Below are positions 1 to 7,760 of a stretch of 64,000 nt of DNA, piece by piece. A program made the translations under genes and the position numbers. The DNA is taken from NCBI RefSeq assembly GCF_001890385.1, contig NZ_CP018221.1:1909501-1973500 (forward strand), written 5' to 3'. Each line of letters opens with the position of its first letter. Within the stretch, counting starts at the first letter, position 1. This DNA is from Tardibacter chloracetimidivorans. GTDB taxonomy: Bacteria; Pseudomonadota; Alphaproteobacteria; Sphingomonadales; Sphingomonadaceae. Below the pieces are notes generated by a model, which was given only the letters and a program-made list of their open reading frames with translations, ran no database searches and was not told the origin of the DNA.

Positions 1-1389
1 GTCGGGCAGCTCCATCCCGTAGAGCGCCGCCATCGACGCAAAGGCACCGACCGCGCCCTGATAGCCGAGCGCAAGCTCCTGCACCTTGCCGAGCTGGCGC
101 TGGTCCTTCGTCACGTCGCCCGGCGTGATATTGAAAGAGCGCGAATAGGCCAGCTTGTAGAGATCGGGGCCGGTGCCCGCGTCGAAATCGCGGAACGCTT
201 GGAGCTTCCATTCCTCGCCTGCCAGCCAGGCCAGCATCCGGCCTTCGATGTTCGAAAGATCAGCGGCGACCAGCTTCTTGCCTTCCGGCGCGATGATCGC
301 GCCACGGATCGCGGACGAAGCGCGGGCGATGACATCGGAAAACAGGAGATCAGCGCAGCCACCGGTAATCGCATCGATGCTCGCTTCGATCTCCTCGGAG
401 CTGTGCTTCGGCCGGGGGAGGTTCTGCGGCTGAAACAAACGTCCAGACCACCGGCCGGTGCGTGCCGCGCCGCAGAACTGGAGCCCGCCCCTCAGACGGC
501 CGTCGCTCGATGCGGCACCGAGCAGCGCATTGTATTTGGCAGTGCTGGTGGTCGATGCCTCAAGCCGGATAGCGATGAGCTCGCGCACCGGGTCGGGCAA
601 TTCTGGATCACCGAGGCGACGCTCTAGCGTGCCCTTCGTCATATCGGGCAAGCGGACCCCGTACATTTCCAGAAGATGCGAGAGGAGCTTGTCGCGCTGC
701 GTAGCTGCTTCGACCTCACCCTCGGTCATTTCGTTTACGCGGGCGGCGAGCCGCTTCTGCTCGCGCTCAACGGCGGTGACCGCTGCGGCAGCAAACGGGA
801 CATCAACGGCAAAGCCGCGCCGGTTGATCGTCTGGTCGAGCTGCCATAGCGCGAGCTCGGCACCCTGATAGTTCCACGCAGGCAAGCGTTTAAACACTTC
901 GCGCATCGCTGTGATGTCGGAACCCGCGTAAGAAACGAACTTCGCCCACTCATCCGGGTGCGTTTCTTTCGTCGCGCGGCGCAGCTCGCTGGCCTTCGGC
1001 CGGGGTTTGCAGAACAGATTGATGAGCTGGCGGCCCTCCTTGTCTTTGGCGTCATCGCTTGGCACGCCGAGGATTTCGCAGAGCGCGCCAAGCCCGCCAG
1101 GCAAGCCGTGCGCTAACGCCTGCGCCATCGTGTCGTGCGTCTTCTCCAGCGGGATATCTACGCCGTGCGCGGCGAGCATCGTGCGGTCGAAGAATGAGTT
1201 ATGGATGACGATCTTCTCGGCTTCGCGGACAGCCTCATTGAAGATCGGATGCCAGCCCTCGCTCACGATGGGCGGGAAATCATCCTGAGCCCATGCCACA
1301 AGCAGGATTTCGGATTGCTCTGAATACTTCGCGACGCCGTGCTTTATCGGCGTTTCGCTGTAGGTTTCGAGGTCGAGATAGAGGATCAC
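1..1389 (-). CDS. Phage family A DNA polymerase with 3'-5' exonuclease domain (partial, C-terminus outside window)
   Basis: Replicative polymerase of the prophage. From a GTG start at 1389 the frame stays open for 463 codons to the window edge. The N-terminus has a DEDD exonuclease motif (LDLETY), so proofreading is expected. The polymerase palm appears near residue 375 with [10 protein letters not shown] (motif A), and a motif B-like helix [11 protein letters not shown] lies near residue 431. The catalytic HDE motif C would lie off the window. The GTG overlaps the stop of the 65-residue gene upstream (GTGA), showing translational coupling in one leftward operon. Neighbouring DUF2815 and DUF2800 genes match a replication cassette common in temperate phages of Gram-positive and proteobacterial hosts. 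Confidence 0.92.
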   Translation of the reverse strand, partial: MILYLDLETYSETPIKHGVAKYSEQSEILLVAWAQDDFPPIVSEGWHPIFNEAVREAEKIVIHNSFFDRTMLAAHGVDIPLEKTHDTMAQALAHGLPGGLGALCEILGVPSDDAKDKEGRQLINLFCKPRPKASELRRATKETHPDEWAKFVSYAGSDITAMREVFKRLPAWNYQGAELALWQLDQTINRRGFAVDVPFAAAAVTAVEREQKRLAARVNEMTEGEVEAATQRDKLLSHLLEMYGVRLPDMTKGTLERRLGDPELPDPVRELIAIRLEASTTSTAKYNALLGAASSDGRLRGGLQFCGAARTGRWSGRLFQPQNLPRPKHSSEEIEASIDAITGGCADLLFSDVIARASSAIRGAIIAPEGKKLVAADLSNIEGRMLAWLAGEEWKLQAFRDFDAGTGPDLYKLAYSRSFNITPGDVTKDQRQLGKVQELALGYQGAVGAFASMAALYGMELPD

Positions 1390-1583
1390 GCGCCAAGCAC
1401 CTCGGTCAGCGCGTTGCGCAGCGCGCGGGCTTGCTCGCTGCTGAGAACGACGCAATCGGGCCGTGCCGCTTCACCCTGGCGGATTGCGACCAGCATTTCC
1501 CCGCTAAAGGGCACCGTCGACAGCTCGATACCGAGGTGGGCGGGCTCTCCGGGGATTGTTATTCTCGCGCGGCTGTTCGCCAT
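1386..1583 (-). CDS. Small hypothetical phage protein (65 aa)
   Basis: I do not recognise a family. The start is well supported by AAGGAG about 7 bases before the ATG, and the stop overlaps the polymerase start. The protein is mixed alpha/beta with no membrane segment, no cysteines apart from one, and no obvious DNA-binding motif. Its position directly before the polymerase, coupled by GTGA, suggests a replication accessory role, but this is inference from context only. Confidence 0.7.
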   Translation of the reverse strand: MANSRARITIPGEPAHLGIELSTVPFSGEMLVAIRQGEAARPDCVVLSSEQARALRNALTEVLGA

Positions 1584-1776
1584 CAGTGATCTCCTTTCAG
1601 GTGAGGGGCGGATGCTTATGCAGGGCGTCTGGACGCCACGGGCCTCGCGCTTGCTTCAAGCCCGCTTTCGCTATCCGTCCCTCGCCGGAAGGGAGTGGAG
1701 CCGCCGCCTCAAGAGGCACCAAGGGCGACGGCTCCGGCCGGTCAGGGAAAGGGGAAACCCCGACCGGCTATCTCGT
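1584..1776 (-). other. Non-coding, hairpin-rich spacer inside the early operon
   Basis: This 193-base gap is the only long spacer in an operon where neighbouring genes otherwise overlap or nearly touch. It contains several strong inverted repeats: GCCGGTC and GACCGGC flanking GGGG-AAA-CCCC around 1737-1768, GGCGTC-TG-GACGCC around 1624-1638, and GGGC with GCCC pairs around 1640-1662. Read on the minus strand it forms stacked GC hairpins between DUF2815 and the 65-residue gene, without a clear U-tract. It could be an attenuator, an RNase processing site or a small RNA. No coding frame with a ribosome binding site is seen here. Confidence 0.45.
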
Positions 1777-2325
1777 TCAGGCCAACGCGCCTGCGTCGGC
1801 CCCTGCGGTGAGGTCTTCGATGTCATCCGGGTCGGCCGGGCGGCTTCCGCCGGTGAAGGCATCGCCATCGCGGAAGAACTGGACCGTCTTCACCTCGGCA
1901 TTGACGCGCTTGCCGAAGCTGTTGTCCTGCGCCCACAGCTCGATGGTCGCGTAGACGTAGCAGCCCGAATATGGCTTGCCGTCCGACGGGGAGAGCGCCG
2001 AGCCATCCTTGTCGGCAACCAGCGGGCGGATTTTTGAGCTGGTCGAGACGAAGAAGTTGCCTTCGAAGCCCTCGTATTGCGTCTTCGTGTCGCCGTTGTG
2101 CAGGCACACACGGTCCTGCGCCCGCAGGCCCTTGAGGATATCGGCGGACTTTGCGCCCCACTTATCCTTGGCGACCTGCTCAATGGCAGCGTTGACCTCG
2201 GCGATGGAGGGGTGGTTCGGCCCCATGATGAAGCTCGCCGAGAACGCCTCGGCTCCTCCGTTCACGGACTTCGCCTCGAACAACTGCGGGAAGGCGAGAC
2301 GGACATCTTTCAACTTGATCTTCAT
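1777..2325 (-). CDS. DUF2815 family phage single-stranded DNA-binding-like protein (182 aa)
   Basis: Begins MKIKLKDVRLAFPQLFEAK, a signature N-terminus of DUF2815. Family members sit beside phage family A polymerases and are thought to act as single-stranded DNA-binding proteins; biochemical support is limited. The start at 2325 is chosen because AAGGAG lies 8 bases upstream and it overlaps the DUF2800 stop as ATGA. The acidic C-terminus (DPDDIEDLTAG) resembles the acidic tails of SSB proteins that recruit partners. The same DIEDL-like acidic peptide also occurs in the DUF2800 protein, which fits shared partner binding; that last point is inference. Confidence 0.88.
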   Translation of the reverse strand: MKIKLKDVRLAFPQLFEAKSVNGGAEAFSASFIMGPNHPSIAEVNAAIEQVAKDKWGAKSADILKGLRAQDRVCLHNGDTKTQYEGFEGNFFVSTSSKIRPLVADKDGSALSPSDGKPYSGCYVYATIELWAQDNSFGKRVNAEVKTVQFFRDGDAFTGGSRPADPDDIEDLTAGADAGALA

Positions 2326-3599
2326 GCGAGTGCTCCTTGGTACTGGTCGCGGAACGGGTGCACCCCGGCGGCGACAGGGGTTGCGGCGGTAAGGTCTTCG
2401 AGGTCGGCCGCCGGGTTGAGCGCAGGGCGCTTGTCGGACGCGGGCGCGACCGAGGGTTTGCCCTCCGGTTGGGTGATGAGCTGCTGGACTTTGACCCACC
2501 GACGCGGGCTATCCTTGAGCCGCTTCTCGGCAGTCGTCGGCGAGATGAGGGAGAAGTCGTACATCTCCTCCTGCTTCAAGCGCATAGACTTGAGCAGTGC
2601 CTCGGCCTCGGCCTTGTCGCGCCAGGCACGGTGCCCCCGGCGGCCCTCGACGAGCTTGAACCCATCGACATCGCGGCCAGCGAACAGCTCGGCCTCGACG
2701 CGGGCGCGGACGGCTTTGCACCATTGCTCGACAAGATCGACCATCTGCATCTTGCGGCCGAGGGCATCGCTGTAGGTCATCGCAAGATCGGCGGTGGCCT
2801 GTGTCAAATCCTCGATGTCGTCGATGCCCGGCTTACCGGTGACGGTGTTGGCGACCTCTTTGGCGAGCGCCGGGCAGTCGGCCTTGGCCTTGCAGAAGCG
2901 GCAACCCTTCTCGGTCGGCTGGAGCCTTAGCCCCTCGCCCGTCTGCGGGTTGTACGCATCGCGGCGCATCGCGAGCTCTGCCGCCACCTTCGCGCTGTCG
3001 GCGAAGGCGAGCAGCTCCTCAACAGTACAATCCCATTCGGAGATCGCACCGAGGCGCGGCTGGTGGATCACCATGCGTACCCGCTCGAAGGCATAAGCCA
3101 GGCCGTATTGATCGAACGCGCCCAACGCGTAGAGCTGGAGCTGCTCGTTGTGCTCGGCATCGACCCGCACGCCACGGCCGTATTTCAAGTCATGGACTTG
3201 CAGCTCGCGGCCGTCGGCGGTGATGACGATGGCATCGGACGTGCCGAAGCCGTCTTCGCCGATCTCGACACCGAGATAACTGGCGTAGCTGACGCGCTGC
3301 TCGACCAGCAGCGTGTGCCCGTCGCCGTAAGCGCGCACCGCGTCGAGATAGGTCTGGACGTGCCCGGCCATATCTTCGTCGACGGTGAACTGCCGGTCGC
3401 CGACCGGTATGACCCGGCCGATGTAGGCGTCGGCGTCGAGATTGGCTTCGAGCGCCATGCTGGCAAGCTCGTGGGCGGCGGTCCCCTCATCGGCGTAGGC
3501 CGATGAGCTTTCCGGGTAGCGGGCCTCAAGGGTGAGGCTCGCAGGGCACGCCATCCAGCGGTGCGCCCCCGAGGCGGAGAGCCGTGCGTGCGCGGTCAT
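2322..3599 (-). CDS. DUF2800 family Cas4/RecB-like nuclease (425 aa)
   Basis: Member of DUF2800, a PD-(D/E)XK nuclease family of phage replication cassettes. Visible features: one Cys near the N-terminus (RWMACPASL), a nuclease core with a conserved Asp (GTSDAIVI) and an acid-x-Lys strand (LQVHDLKYG), and a C-terminal CRFCKAKADC cluster near residue 235. One N-terminal plus three C-terminal cysteines is the Cas4/AddB iron-sulfur arrangement. It probably processes DNA ends for recombination or replication together with the DUF2815 protein. The start at 3599 overlaps the stop of the upstream small gene (ATGA). The last about 50 residues are low-complexity and acidic. Confidence 0.88.
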   Translation of the reverse strand: MTAHARLSASGAHRWMACPASLTLEARYPESSSAYADEGTAAHELASMALEANLDADAYIGRVIPVGDRQFTVDEDMAGHVQTYLDAVRAYGDGHTLLVEQRVSYASYLGVEIGEDGFGTSDAIVITADGRELQVHDLKYGRGVRVDAEHNEQLQLYALGAFDQYGLAYAFERVRMVIHQPRLGAISEWDCTVEELLAFADSAKVAAELAMRRDAYNPQTGEGLRLQPTEKGCRFCKAKADCPALAKEVANTVTGKPGIDDIEDLTQATADLAMTYSDALGRKMQMVDLVEQWCKAVRARVEAELFAGRDVDGFKLVEGRRGHRAWRDKAEAEALLKSMRLKQEEMYDFSLISPTTAEKRLKDSPRRWVKVQQLITQPEGKPSVAPASDKRPALNPAADLEDLTAATPVAAGVHPFRDQYQGALA

Positions 3600-3736
3600 A
3601 CGAGCATCCACGCGGCAAAGGCCATGAAGAACGCGGCCTTGTCGTACTGGCACTCTCCGGCGCATTTCAGGGCGTAAGCGGAGAGCCCGAGCGAAAAGAC
3701 GATGCAGGCGGCATCGATTATTTGTTTCGCGGTCAT
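3596..3736 (-). CDS. Small putative membrane protein (46 aa)
   Basis: A 46-codon frame starting at 3736 that overlaps both neighbours by three to four bases, which supports translation. The sequence is largely hydrophobic (IIDAACIVFSLGLSAYALKC and FFMAFAAWMLV), consistent with one or two membrane segments. No family recognised. Its retention between DUF2800 and a second membrane protein with perfect stop/start overlaps suggests a real gene rather than a chance frame. Confidence 0.6.
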   Translation of the reverse strand: MTAKQIIDAACIVFSLGLSAYALKCAGECQYDKAAFFMAFAAWMLV

Positions 3737-4050
3737 CACGCACCCCTCGGCAGGATGCGGCCCGTCTTCGGGTCGCGGCGGTGGGCGGACGTGCGCAGGC
3801 TGTCGAGCTCGACGCGCTGCCTGCTGTTGAGGTGCTTGAGTTCCTCGACGGCATCGAGCGCACTGTCCCGCTGCGTGGAGAGCTTGCGGGCCTGTGCCCG
3901 CCAGCAACGCGCCACGGCGTCGAGCGTGCCGTTCAGCTTTTCGAGATCAGCGACGTGGCGCTTGGCTGTCTGGTGCCGCCAGATGAAGGCTCCGAAGAGA
4001 CCAGCATAGGCAACGCCGTACACCGCCATGAGATAGGCTGGCAGGTACAT
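3736..4050 (-). CDS. Membrane-anchored coiled-coil protein (104 aa)
   Basis: Starts MYLPAYLMAVYGVAYAGLFG, a single N-terminal membrane helix, followed by a charged helical region (about residues 30-85) typical of a coiled coil and a basic tail. No enzyme motif. The stop overlaps the start of the 46-residue gene. The architecture resembles small phage inner-membrane proteins of unknown role; function is not assigned. Confidence 0.65.
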   Translation of the reverse strand: MYLPAYLMAVYGVAYAGLFGAFIWRHQTAKRHVADLEKLNGTLDAVARCWRAQARKLSTQRDSALDAVEELKHLNSRQRVELDSLRTSAHRRDPKTGRILPRGA

Positions 4051-4053
4051 GGC

Positions 4054-4560
4054 TCAGCCCTCCCGTGCCTGGTCGAGCAGCGCGATGGCTTCGGGCCACT
4101 GCTCCTCGGAGAGCTTGGAACCGTGATCGACGCCAAACTGCTCGAAAACCGCGAGCACCGCGTCGCGGCCCTTGCCGGTCGCGCTGGCGAGCCGCGTTAC
4201 CGCCGCCTGCACATCGGCATAAGTGACTGCCGCAGTATCAGCCGAAGTGGTTTCCGCAGACGAGGTATCGGGTTGCGGCTCCGCAGATGGCGCAGGGTCG
4301 GTACTGGCATCCGCAGGGGCCGAGGTCTCGGTCTCCGTAGAACCAGCCGCTTCCGTCGCAGTGGGCGCAGCTTTCGGCTCCGGCTTTTTTGGCTCGGCCT
4401 TCGCCCGCTCCTTCTTGAGTTCGGCGGGCTTCTCGGCCTGCGCCGCGTTGATGGCCTCAGCTACGCTGGTCGTGTTGGCGATGATGCCAGCGAGCTCGCT
4501 GATCGTCTGCCGCAGATCGGCGGCGCTATCAGCCACGAGGTTGAGGGTAATATGCGTCAC
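4054..4560 (-). CDS. Hypothetical protein with Ala/Pro/Glu-rich linker (168 aa)
   Basis: GTG start at 4560 overlaps the stop of the zinc-ribbon gene (GTGA). Residues 1-45 form a short helical segment, 46-115 are a low-complexity stretch rich in Ala, Pro, Glu, Ser and Thr, and 116-168 form a compact helical domain (ATGKGRDAVLAVFEQFGVDH). A C-terminal domain of this kind occurs in various small phage early proteins, but I cannot name a family with certainty. A flexible linker joining two domains suggests a protein-protein adaptor; inference only. Confidence 0.62.
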   Translation of the reverse strand: MTHITLNLVADSAADLRQTISELAGIIANTTSVAEAINAAQAEKPAELKKERAKAEPKKPEPKAAPTATEAAGSTETETSAPADASTDPAPSAEPQPDTSSAETTSADTAAVTYADVQAAVTRLASATGKGRDAVLAVFEQFGVDHGSKLSEEQWPEAIALLDQAREG

Positions 4561-4745
4561 TGATCGTTCTCCTTCGGCGTGCAATCGGGGCAGAAGTGCG
4601 TGCCGCCGGAGCAGCGCCACCCCATGTTGTTCAGTCCATGTCCGGCTATGATTTCGGCGGCTGGCGGGGAGCCCCGCCCGCAGGCATCGCAGATGACTTC
4701 GCCCCAAGACGGGCCGTCCTCGCTTTTATGGATACGGAACGACAC
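4557..4745 (-). CDS. Small zinc-ribbon protein (62 aa)
   Basis: Contains CDACG near residue 19 and CPDC near residue 54, with a further Cys and His between them (RCSGGTHF), giving a plausible four-ligand zinc site. Family unknown. It lies two bases from the SprT-like gene upstream and overlaps the 168-residue gene downstream, so it is part of the leftward early operon. Small zinc ribbons in phage early operons often bind nucleic acid or polymerase, but no specific role is supported here. Confidence 0.65.
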   Translation of the reverse strand: MSFRIHKSEDGPSWGEVICDACGRGSPPAAEIIAGHGLNNMGWRCSGGTHFCPDCTPKENDQ

Positions 4746-4747
4746 GC

Positions 4748-5341
4748 TCAGTCCCTCTCAAGATCGCCGTCGCAGATCGGGATCGGGCAAATGAGCCCGT
4801 CGCCAGCGGCGTCGATGTGTTTTTGGGTGGTGCGGCACGTGAAGCCGCACTTGTTGCAGGTCAGCTTGAGCATCCGCGTGCCCTGCTTCGGCTTGGCCGA
4901 AGAGAGGTTCGCAGAGGTCAGCGGTGCGTGAGGCAGCGGCCCAAGCTTTTCCAAGATCGGCAGCGCCCATTCGCGCCAGGCTTCGCCTGCGGTGGTCGCG
5001 GTGAGTTTACCTTCCAACCCGAGTGCGCGAGCGCACCGGGCGAAAGGCCCCCCGTGCCTTGCCTCGATGCCGACGGCGGCGTGCACCAGTTCGTGCGTGA
5101 GCACGTCGGCGATCCGGGCGTCGCTTTCGAGGGAAGGACGGAGGAAAATCTCGAAGTGGCCGTCGGCGCTGGCGGCATCCGTCCAGCACTCACCGATCAC
5201 CTTCGACCGCTTGCCCGACGACGGGAAGCCAATCGCGATGCGCACGTTCTCGGGGAGCGGATAGCCAGCCTCATCAAAGGCCGGGCGGGCTTCCCGCGCA
5301 AAGGCATTGAGCCACGCCTCGCGGTTCACGTGCGCGGTCAT
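4748..5341 (-). CDS. SprT-like zinc metalloprotein (197 aa)
   Basis: SprT/Spartan-like fold: the zinc-binding motif HELVH lies at residues 83-87, with downstream His (EARHGGPF) as likely third ligand. A C-terminal zinc ribbon (CNKCGF, then CPIPIC) sits at about 160-190. Cellular relatives (SPRTN) degrade DNA-protein crosslinks; phage-encoded versions are common but their targets are unknown. It may clear proteins bound to replicating phage DNA. The gene start overlaps the stop of the 90-residue gene upstream (ATGA), and it belongs to the leftward early operon. Confidence 0.85.
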   Translation of the reverse strand: MTAHVNREAWLNAFAREARPAFDEAGYPLPENVRIAIGFPSSGKRSKVIGECWTDAASADGHFEIFLRPSLESDARIADVLTHELVHAAVGIEARHGGPFARCARALGLEGKLTATTAGEAWREWALPILEKLGPLPHAPLTSANLSSAKPKQGTRMLKLTCNKCGFTCRTTQKHIDAAGDGLICPIPICDGDLERD

Positions 5342-5610
5342 GCCCGCAACTCCACCGCGATAAGGTCTTCGCTTTGGCTGTCGAAGCGGGCGTCATATGC
5401 CGCGCGCCACGCATCGCCGGTGCGCATGAAGTCGTCGCGCAGTTCTTTCAGGCGCGAGGTCGCCATTCCAGCAGAGCCGTACCGGGCGTCATCTCCGCGC
5501 TCACCGTAGAGACGGTGAAGCTCGCGACCCCATGCGGCGTCTGCTGCATCCCAAGCCTCGAACAACGCATTGTGATCGGGCCGGACGGCTTGCTGCTGGA
5601 GGGCGGACAT
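5338..5610 (-). CDS. Hypothetical early phage protein (90 aa)
   Basis: Mostly alpha-helical, charged, no cysteines and no membrane segment. The ATG at 5610 overlaps the stop of the DUF7666 gene, and its own stop overlaps the SprT-like start, so it is translationally coupled on both sides. No family recognised; Trp-rich N-terminal half (FEAWDAADAAWGRELHRLYG). Confidence 0.62.
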   Translation of the reverse strand: MSALQQQAVRPDHNALFEAWDAADAAWGRELHRLYGERGDDARYGSAGMATSRLKELRDDFMRTGDAWRAAYDARFDSQSEDLIAVELRA

Positions 5611-6896
5611 TATGCCACCTCCACCGGCTTGCCGTCCGCGCCGAGGCGGTAGGTCTTGCCAGGCTCGATGCCCTCTTCGCCGACCATGAAAGCGGCCACG
5701 CGCTTGAGTACAGGAGCCCAAGCCTCGCCTTCGTAATATGCGAGCATGATCGCGCCGCTTTCACCGGCTTTGGCGGTGCCGTGCATGCCGAGCGAAGCTG
5801 CGATGGAGCTGCTCCCCTTGACCTCGGCGTGCGAGCCGTAGCCGGTCGATGCGGCGTGCGAGCCGTCGCCGGTCGATGCGGCGTGCGAGCGGTTGCCGGT
5901 CGATGCGGCGTGCGAGCCGTAGCCGGTCGATGCGGCGTGCGAGCCGTAGCCGGTCGATGCGGCGTGCGAGCCGTAGCCGGTCGATGCGGCGTGCGAGCGG
6001 TTGCCGGTCGATGCGGCGTGCGAGCCGTCGCCGGTCGATGCGGCGTGCGAGCCGTAGCCGGTCGATGCGGCGTGCGAGCCGTAGCCGGTCGATGCGGCGT
6101 GCGAGCGGTTGCCGGTCGATGCGGCGTGCGAGCCGTAGCCGGTCGATGCGGCGTGCGAGCCGTAGCCGGTCGATGCGGCGTGCGAGCCGTAGCCGGTCGA
6201 TGCGGCGTGCGAGCCGTAGCCGGTCGATGCGGCGTGCGAGCGGTTGCCGGTCGATGCGGCGTGCGAGCGGTTGCCGGTCGATGCGGCGTGCGAGCGGTTG
6301 CCGGTCGATGCGGCGTGCGAGCCGTAGCCGGTCGATGCGGCGTGCGAGCCGTAGCCGGTCGATGCGGCGTGCGAGCGGTTGCCGGTCGATGCGGCGTGCG
6401 AGCCGTAGCCGGTCGATGCGGCGTGCGAGCCGTAGCCGGTCGATGCGGCGTGCGAGCGGTTGCCGGTCGATGCGGCGTGCGAGCCGTCGCCGGTCGATGC
6501 GGCGTGCGAGCGGTTGCCGGTCGTCACGTTCTCTTTAGCTGAAGAGAGAACCCATTTCACAGCGCGGCTGAGAAGCTCGGGAATGCGCAGCTCGGTTTCG
6601 ATGTGCAGAACCGCAGAGGCGATCTTGCTGTCTTCGCCCGCGCTACCGCGAGAAATAGAGCCGCTCGCTTTTACCAGCGCATAGCGGCTATCGGCCGGGC
6701 CATAGTAAGTGAAAGCATCGAGCGGGTTGCCCTCGACGGAGTGAAAGCCACCTTCTGCACAACGGACAACAGAGCCCTTGTGCTCGAAGGTCTTGCCAAT
6801 TTCATATTGATAGCCGCGACAAGCAAGGTTCTTGTCGAAACCTTTTACGGCTTCGGTGACTTGATTGTCAGGTGACTTGGGTTTGCGGGTTGCCAT
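5610..6896 (-). CDS. DUF7666 domain protein with 9-residue tandem repeats (428 aa)
   Basis: First gene of the leftward early operon, with a strong AAGGAGG site before the ATG. Residues about 18-125 (KGFDKNLACRGYQYEIGKTF onward) match DUF7666, a phage family of unknown function. Residues about 126-355 are 26 copies of a nonapeptide, G-x-x-S-H-A-A-S-T, where x-x is YG, NR or DG. The C-terminal part (SSIAASLGMHGTAKAGESGAIM, then GVEEGIEPGKTY-like residues) closes the domain. Related proteins carry similar Ala/Ser/Thr/Gly repeats. Eighteen residues (two repeats) equal one turn of a hexapeptide-type beta-solenoid, so a rod-like helix is plausible; this is inference. Expression should be repressor-controlled through the operators at 6924-6960. 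Confidence 0.85.
   Translation of the reverse strand: MATRKPKSPDNQVTEAVKGFDKNLACRGYQYEIGKTFEHKGSVVRCAEGGFHSVEGNPLDAFTYYGPADSRYALVKASGSISRGSAGEDSKIASAVLHIETELRIPELLSRAVKWVLSSAKENVTTGNRSHAASTGDGSHAASTGNRSHAASTGYGSHAASTGYGSHAASTGNRSHAASTGYGSHAASTGYGSHAASTGNRSHAASTGNRSHAASTGNRSHAASTGYGSHAASTGYGSHAASTGYGSHAASTGYGSHAASTGNRSHAASTGYGSHAASTGYGSHAASTGDGSHAASTGNRSHAASTGYGSHAASTGYGSHAASTGYGSHAASTGNRSHAASTGDGSHAASTGYGSHAEVKGSSSIAASLGMHGTAKAGESGAIMLAYYEGEAWAPVLKRVAAFMVGEEGIEPGKTYRLGADGKPVEVA
5825..6520 (-). repeat. 27-bp tandem repeat array (about 25.8 copies)
   Basis: In-frame tandem repeats, nearly identical at the nucleotide level except for the two codons that encode YG, NR or DG. There are no spacers, so this is not a CRISPR array. 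Because the unit is a multiple of three, long spurious frames exist on the opposite strand. The high identity implies recent expansion, and copy number could change by slippage without breaking the frame. Confidence 0.97.
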
Positions 6897-6918
6897 AGGT
6901 GCCTCCTTGTGGGGACAC

Positions 6919-6960
6919 CTTTAATTCGATTATCGAACGTATGTCAATCGAAAATCGAAC
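6919..6960 (-). promoter_or_regulatory. Leftward early promoter (PL) with two repressor operators
   Basis: On the minus strand TTGACA (6942-6947) is followed after 17 bases by TTAAAG (6919-6924). The spacer contains ATTCGATTATCGAAC (6924-6938), and a second site AATCGAAAATCGAAC lies at 6946-6960 just upstream. Both match the palindrome GTTCGATAATCGAAC found at the repressor/Cro promoters. Binding of the S24 repressor would block RNA polymerase. The promoter drives 6896 toward 1. Confidence 0.8.
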
Positions 6961-6976
6961 ACTATTGTTTCGAGAG

Positions 6977-7369
6977 CTATTTTGCGGGTTGCGATGCACC
7001 TTGTTCCGCAGGCTTGCAACTCACTCTAACCGCGTCCGCCAAACTCAAATCGCCGCCTCGTATGGCGGCCAACTCCGCGTCCTTGCATTCGCCATAGCGA
7101 ACCAAAGTGGACACCTCCGCGTAGGTCTGAGCCTGGCTCTTGTCTGCCGCTGCTGCGCGTTCACGGTTAGCGCGCTCTGCGCGGGCACCCGCGATTATAG
7201 AATCTGTCATGCCATCGTAATCGATGGGTGGCGGGGTGGTCGTGCAATCCAGCGTCGCCCCTATCGAAGAGCAGCGTGTCGTAGTCTGCGCTGTTGCCGC
7301 CGGTGTAGCAGCGCCCCAAGCGAAGGGTTGCGCCGCCAAAACCAGCATTAGATACATCTTAGGAATCAT
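6977..7369 (-). CDS. Putative exported small protein, last gene of repressor operon (130 aa)
   Basis: Start chosen at 7369 (MIPKMYLMLVLAAQPFAWG) with GGAG upstream; it gives a signal peptide with likely cleavage after ATPAATAQ near residue 28. The mature part is polar and helical and has several Cys (RCSSIGATLDC, YGECKDAEL, RVSCKPAEQ) that may form disulfides in the periplasm. It follows the membrane-protein gene by 4 bases and so should be co-transcribed with the repressor in the lysogen. No family recognised; candidate lysogenic-conversion or superinfection-exclusion factor by context only. No terminator is visible between its stop and PL. Confidence 0.6.
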   Translation of the reverse strand: MIPKMYLMLVLAAQPFAWGAATPAATAQTTTRCSSIGATLDCTTTPPPIDYDGMTDSIIAGARAERANRERAAAADKSQAQTYAEVSTLVRYGECKDAELAAIRGGDLSLADAVRVSCKPAEQGASQPAK

Positions 7370-7373
7370 CGTC

Positions 7374-7760
7374 CTACTCCAAAAAGCCTCTGTAAACCCA
7401 CTTCGCCACGGGTAGAACGCCCCGCAGCAGAACAGCCAGCGCGGCGGCAATGGATGCGGCGACCGCAAACGGCAAGGCTGCGACTATGGCAACTGGCTCG
7501 GCCACCAGCCGCAGGGCTTCGCCTGGCGTCGCGGCGCGCCATTCCTTGTGCACGCAAGGCGCGTGATCCGGCCATAATCGTTTAAACGCATTTTCTAGCT
7601 CTCGTTCACTCGACGTGCATGGTTCACTAGTCGCCTCCCACCGGTAATGGACAATGTTGTCCCATAAACCGGGTGCGAGCACGATTACGGCTCCGGTCAC
7701 CCACACCACAGAGGCGACAAGCCAAAGGCGACCCCACCCTCTGCGGCTCCGCAGATTCAA
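7374..7760 (-). CDS. Small membrane protein co-transcribed with the repressor (128 aa)
   Basis: Two hydrophobic segments: WLVASVVWVTGAVIVLA (about residues 12-30) and a longer one (EPVAIVAALPFAVAASIAAA, about 86-112), separated by a soluble loop with two Cys (SEPCTSSERE, HAPCVHKEW). Topology suggests a loop in the periplasm. The start overlaps the repressor stop as ATGA, so it is expressed from the prophage state. Role unknown; membrane proteins at this position in other temperate phages often provide exclusion of related phages. Confidence 0.65.
   Translation of the reverse strand: MNLRSRRGWGRLWLVASVVWVTGAVIVLAPGLWDNIVHYRWEATSEPCTSSERELENAFKRLWPDHAPCVHKEWRAATPGEALRLVAEPVAIVAALPFAVAASIAAALAVLLRGVLPVAKWVYRGFLE

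Noticed and set aside
5825-6520. CRISPR-like repeat array
   Set aside because: Repeats are directly joined in frame without unique spacers, and no cas genes are present.
5532-6542. 336-codon open frame on the plus strand (and a second one at 5849-6538) across the repeat array
   Set aside because: The 27-bp period keeps every frame open; these are antisense shadows of the DUF7666 gene, which has a strong ribosome site, promoter and operon context.
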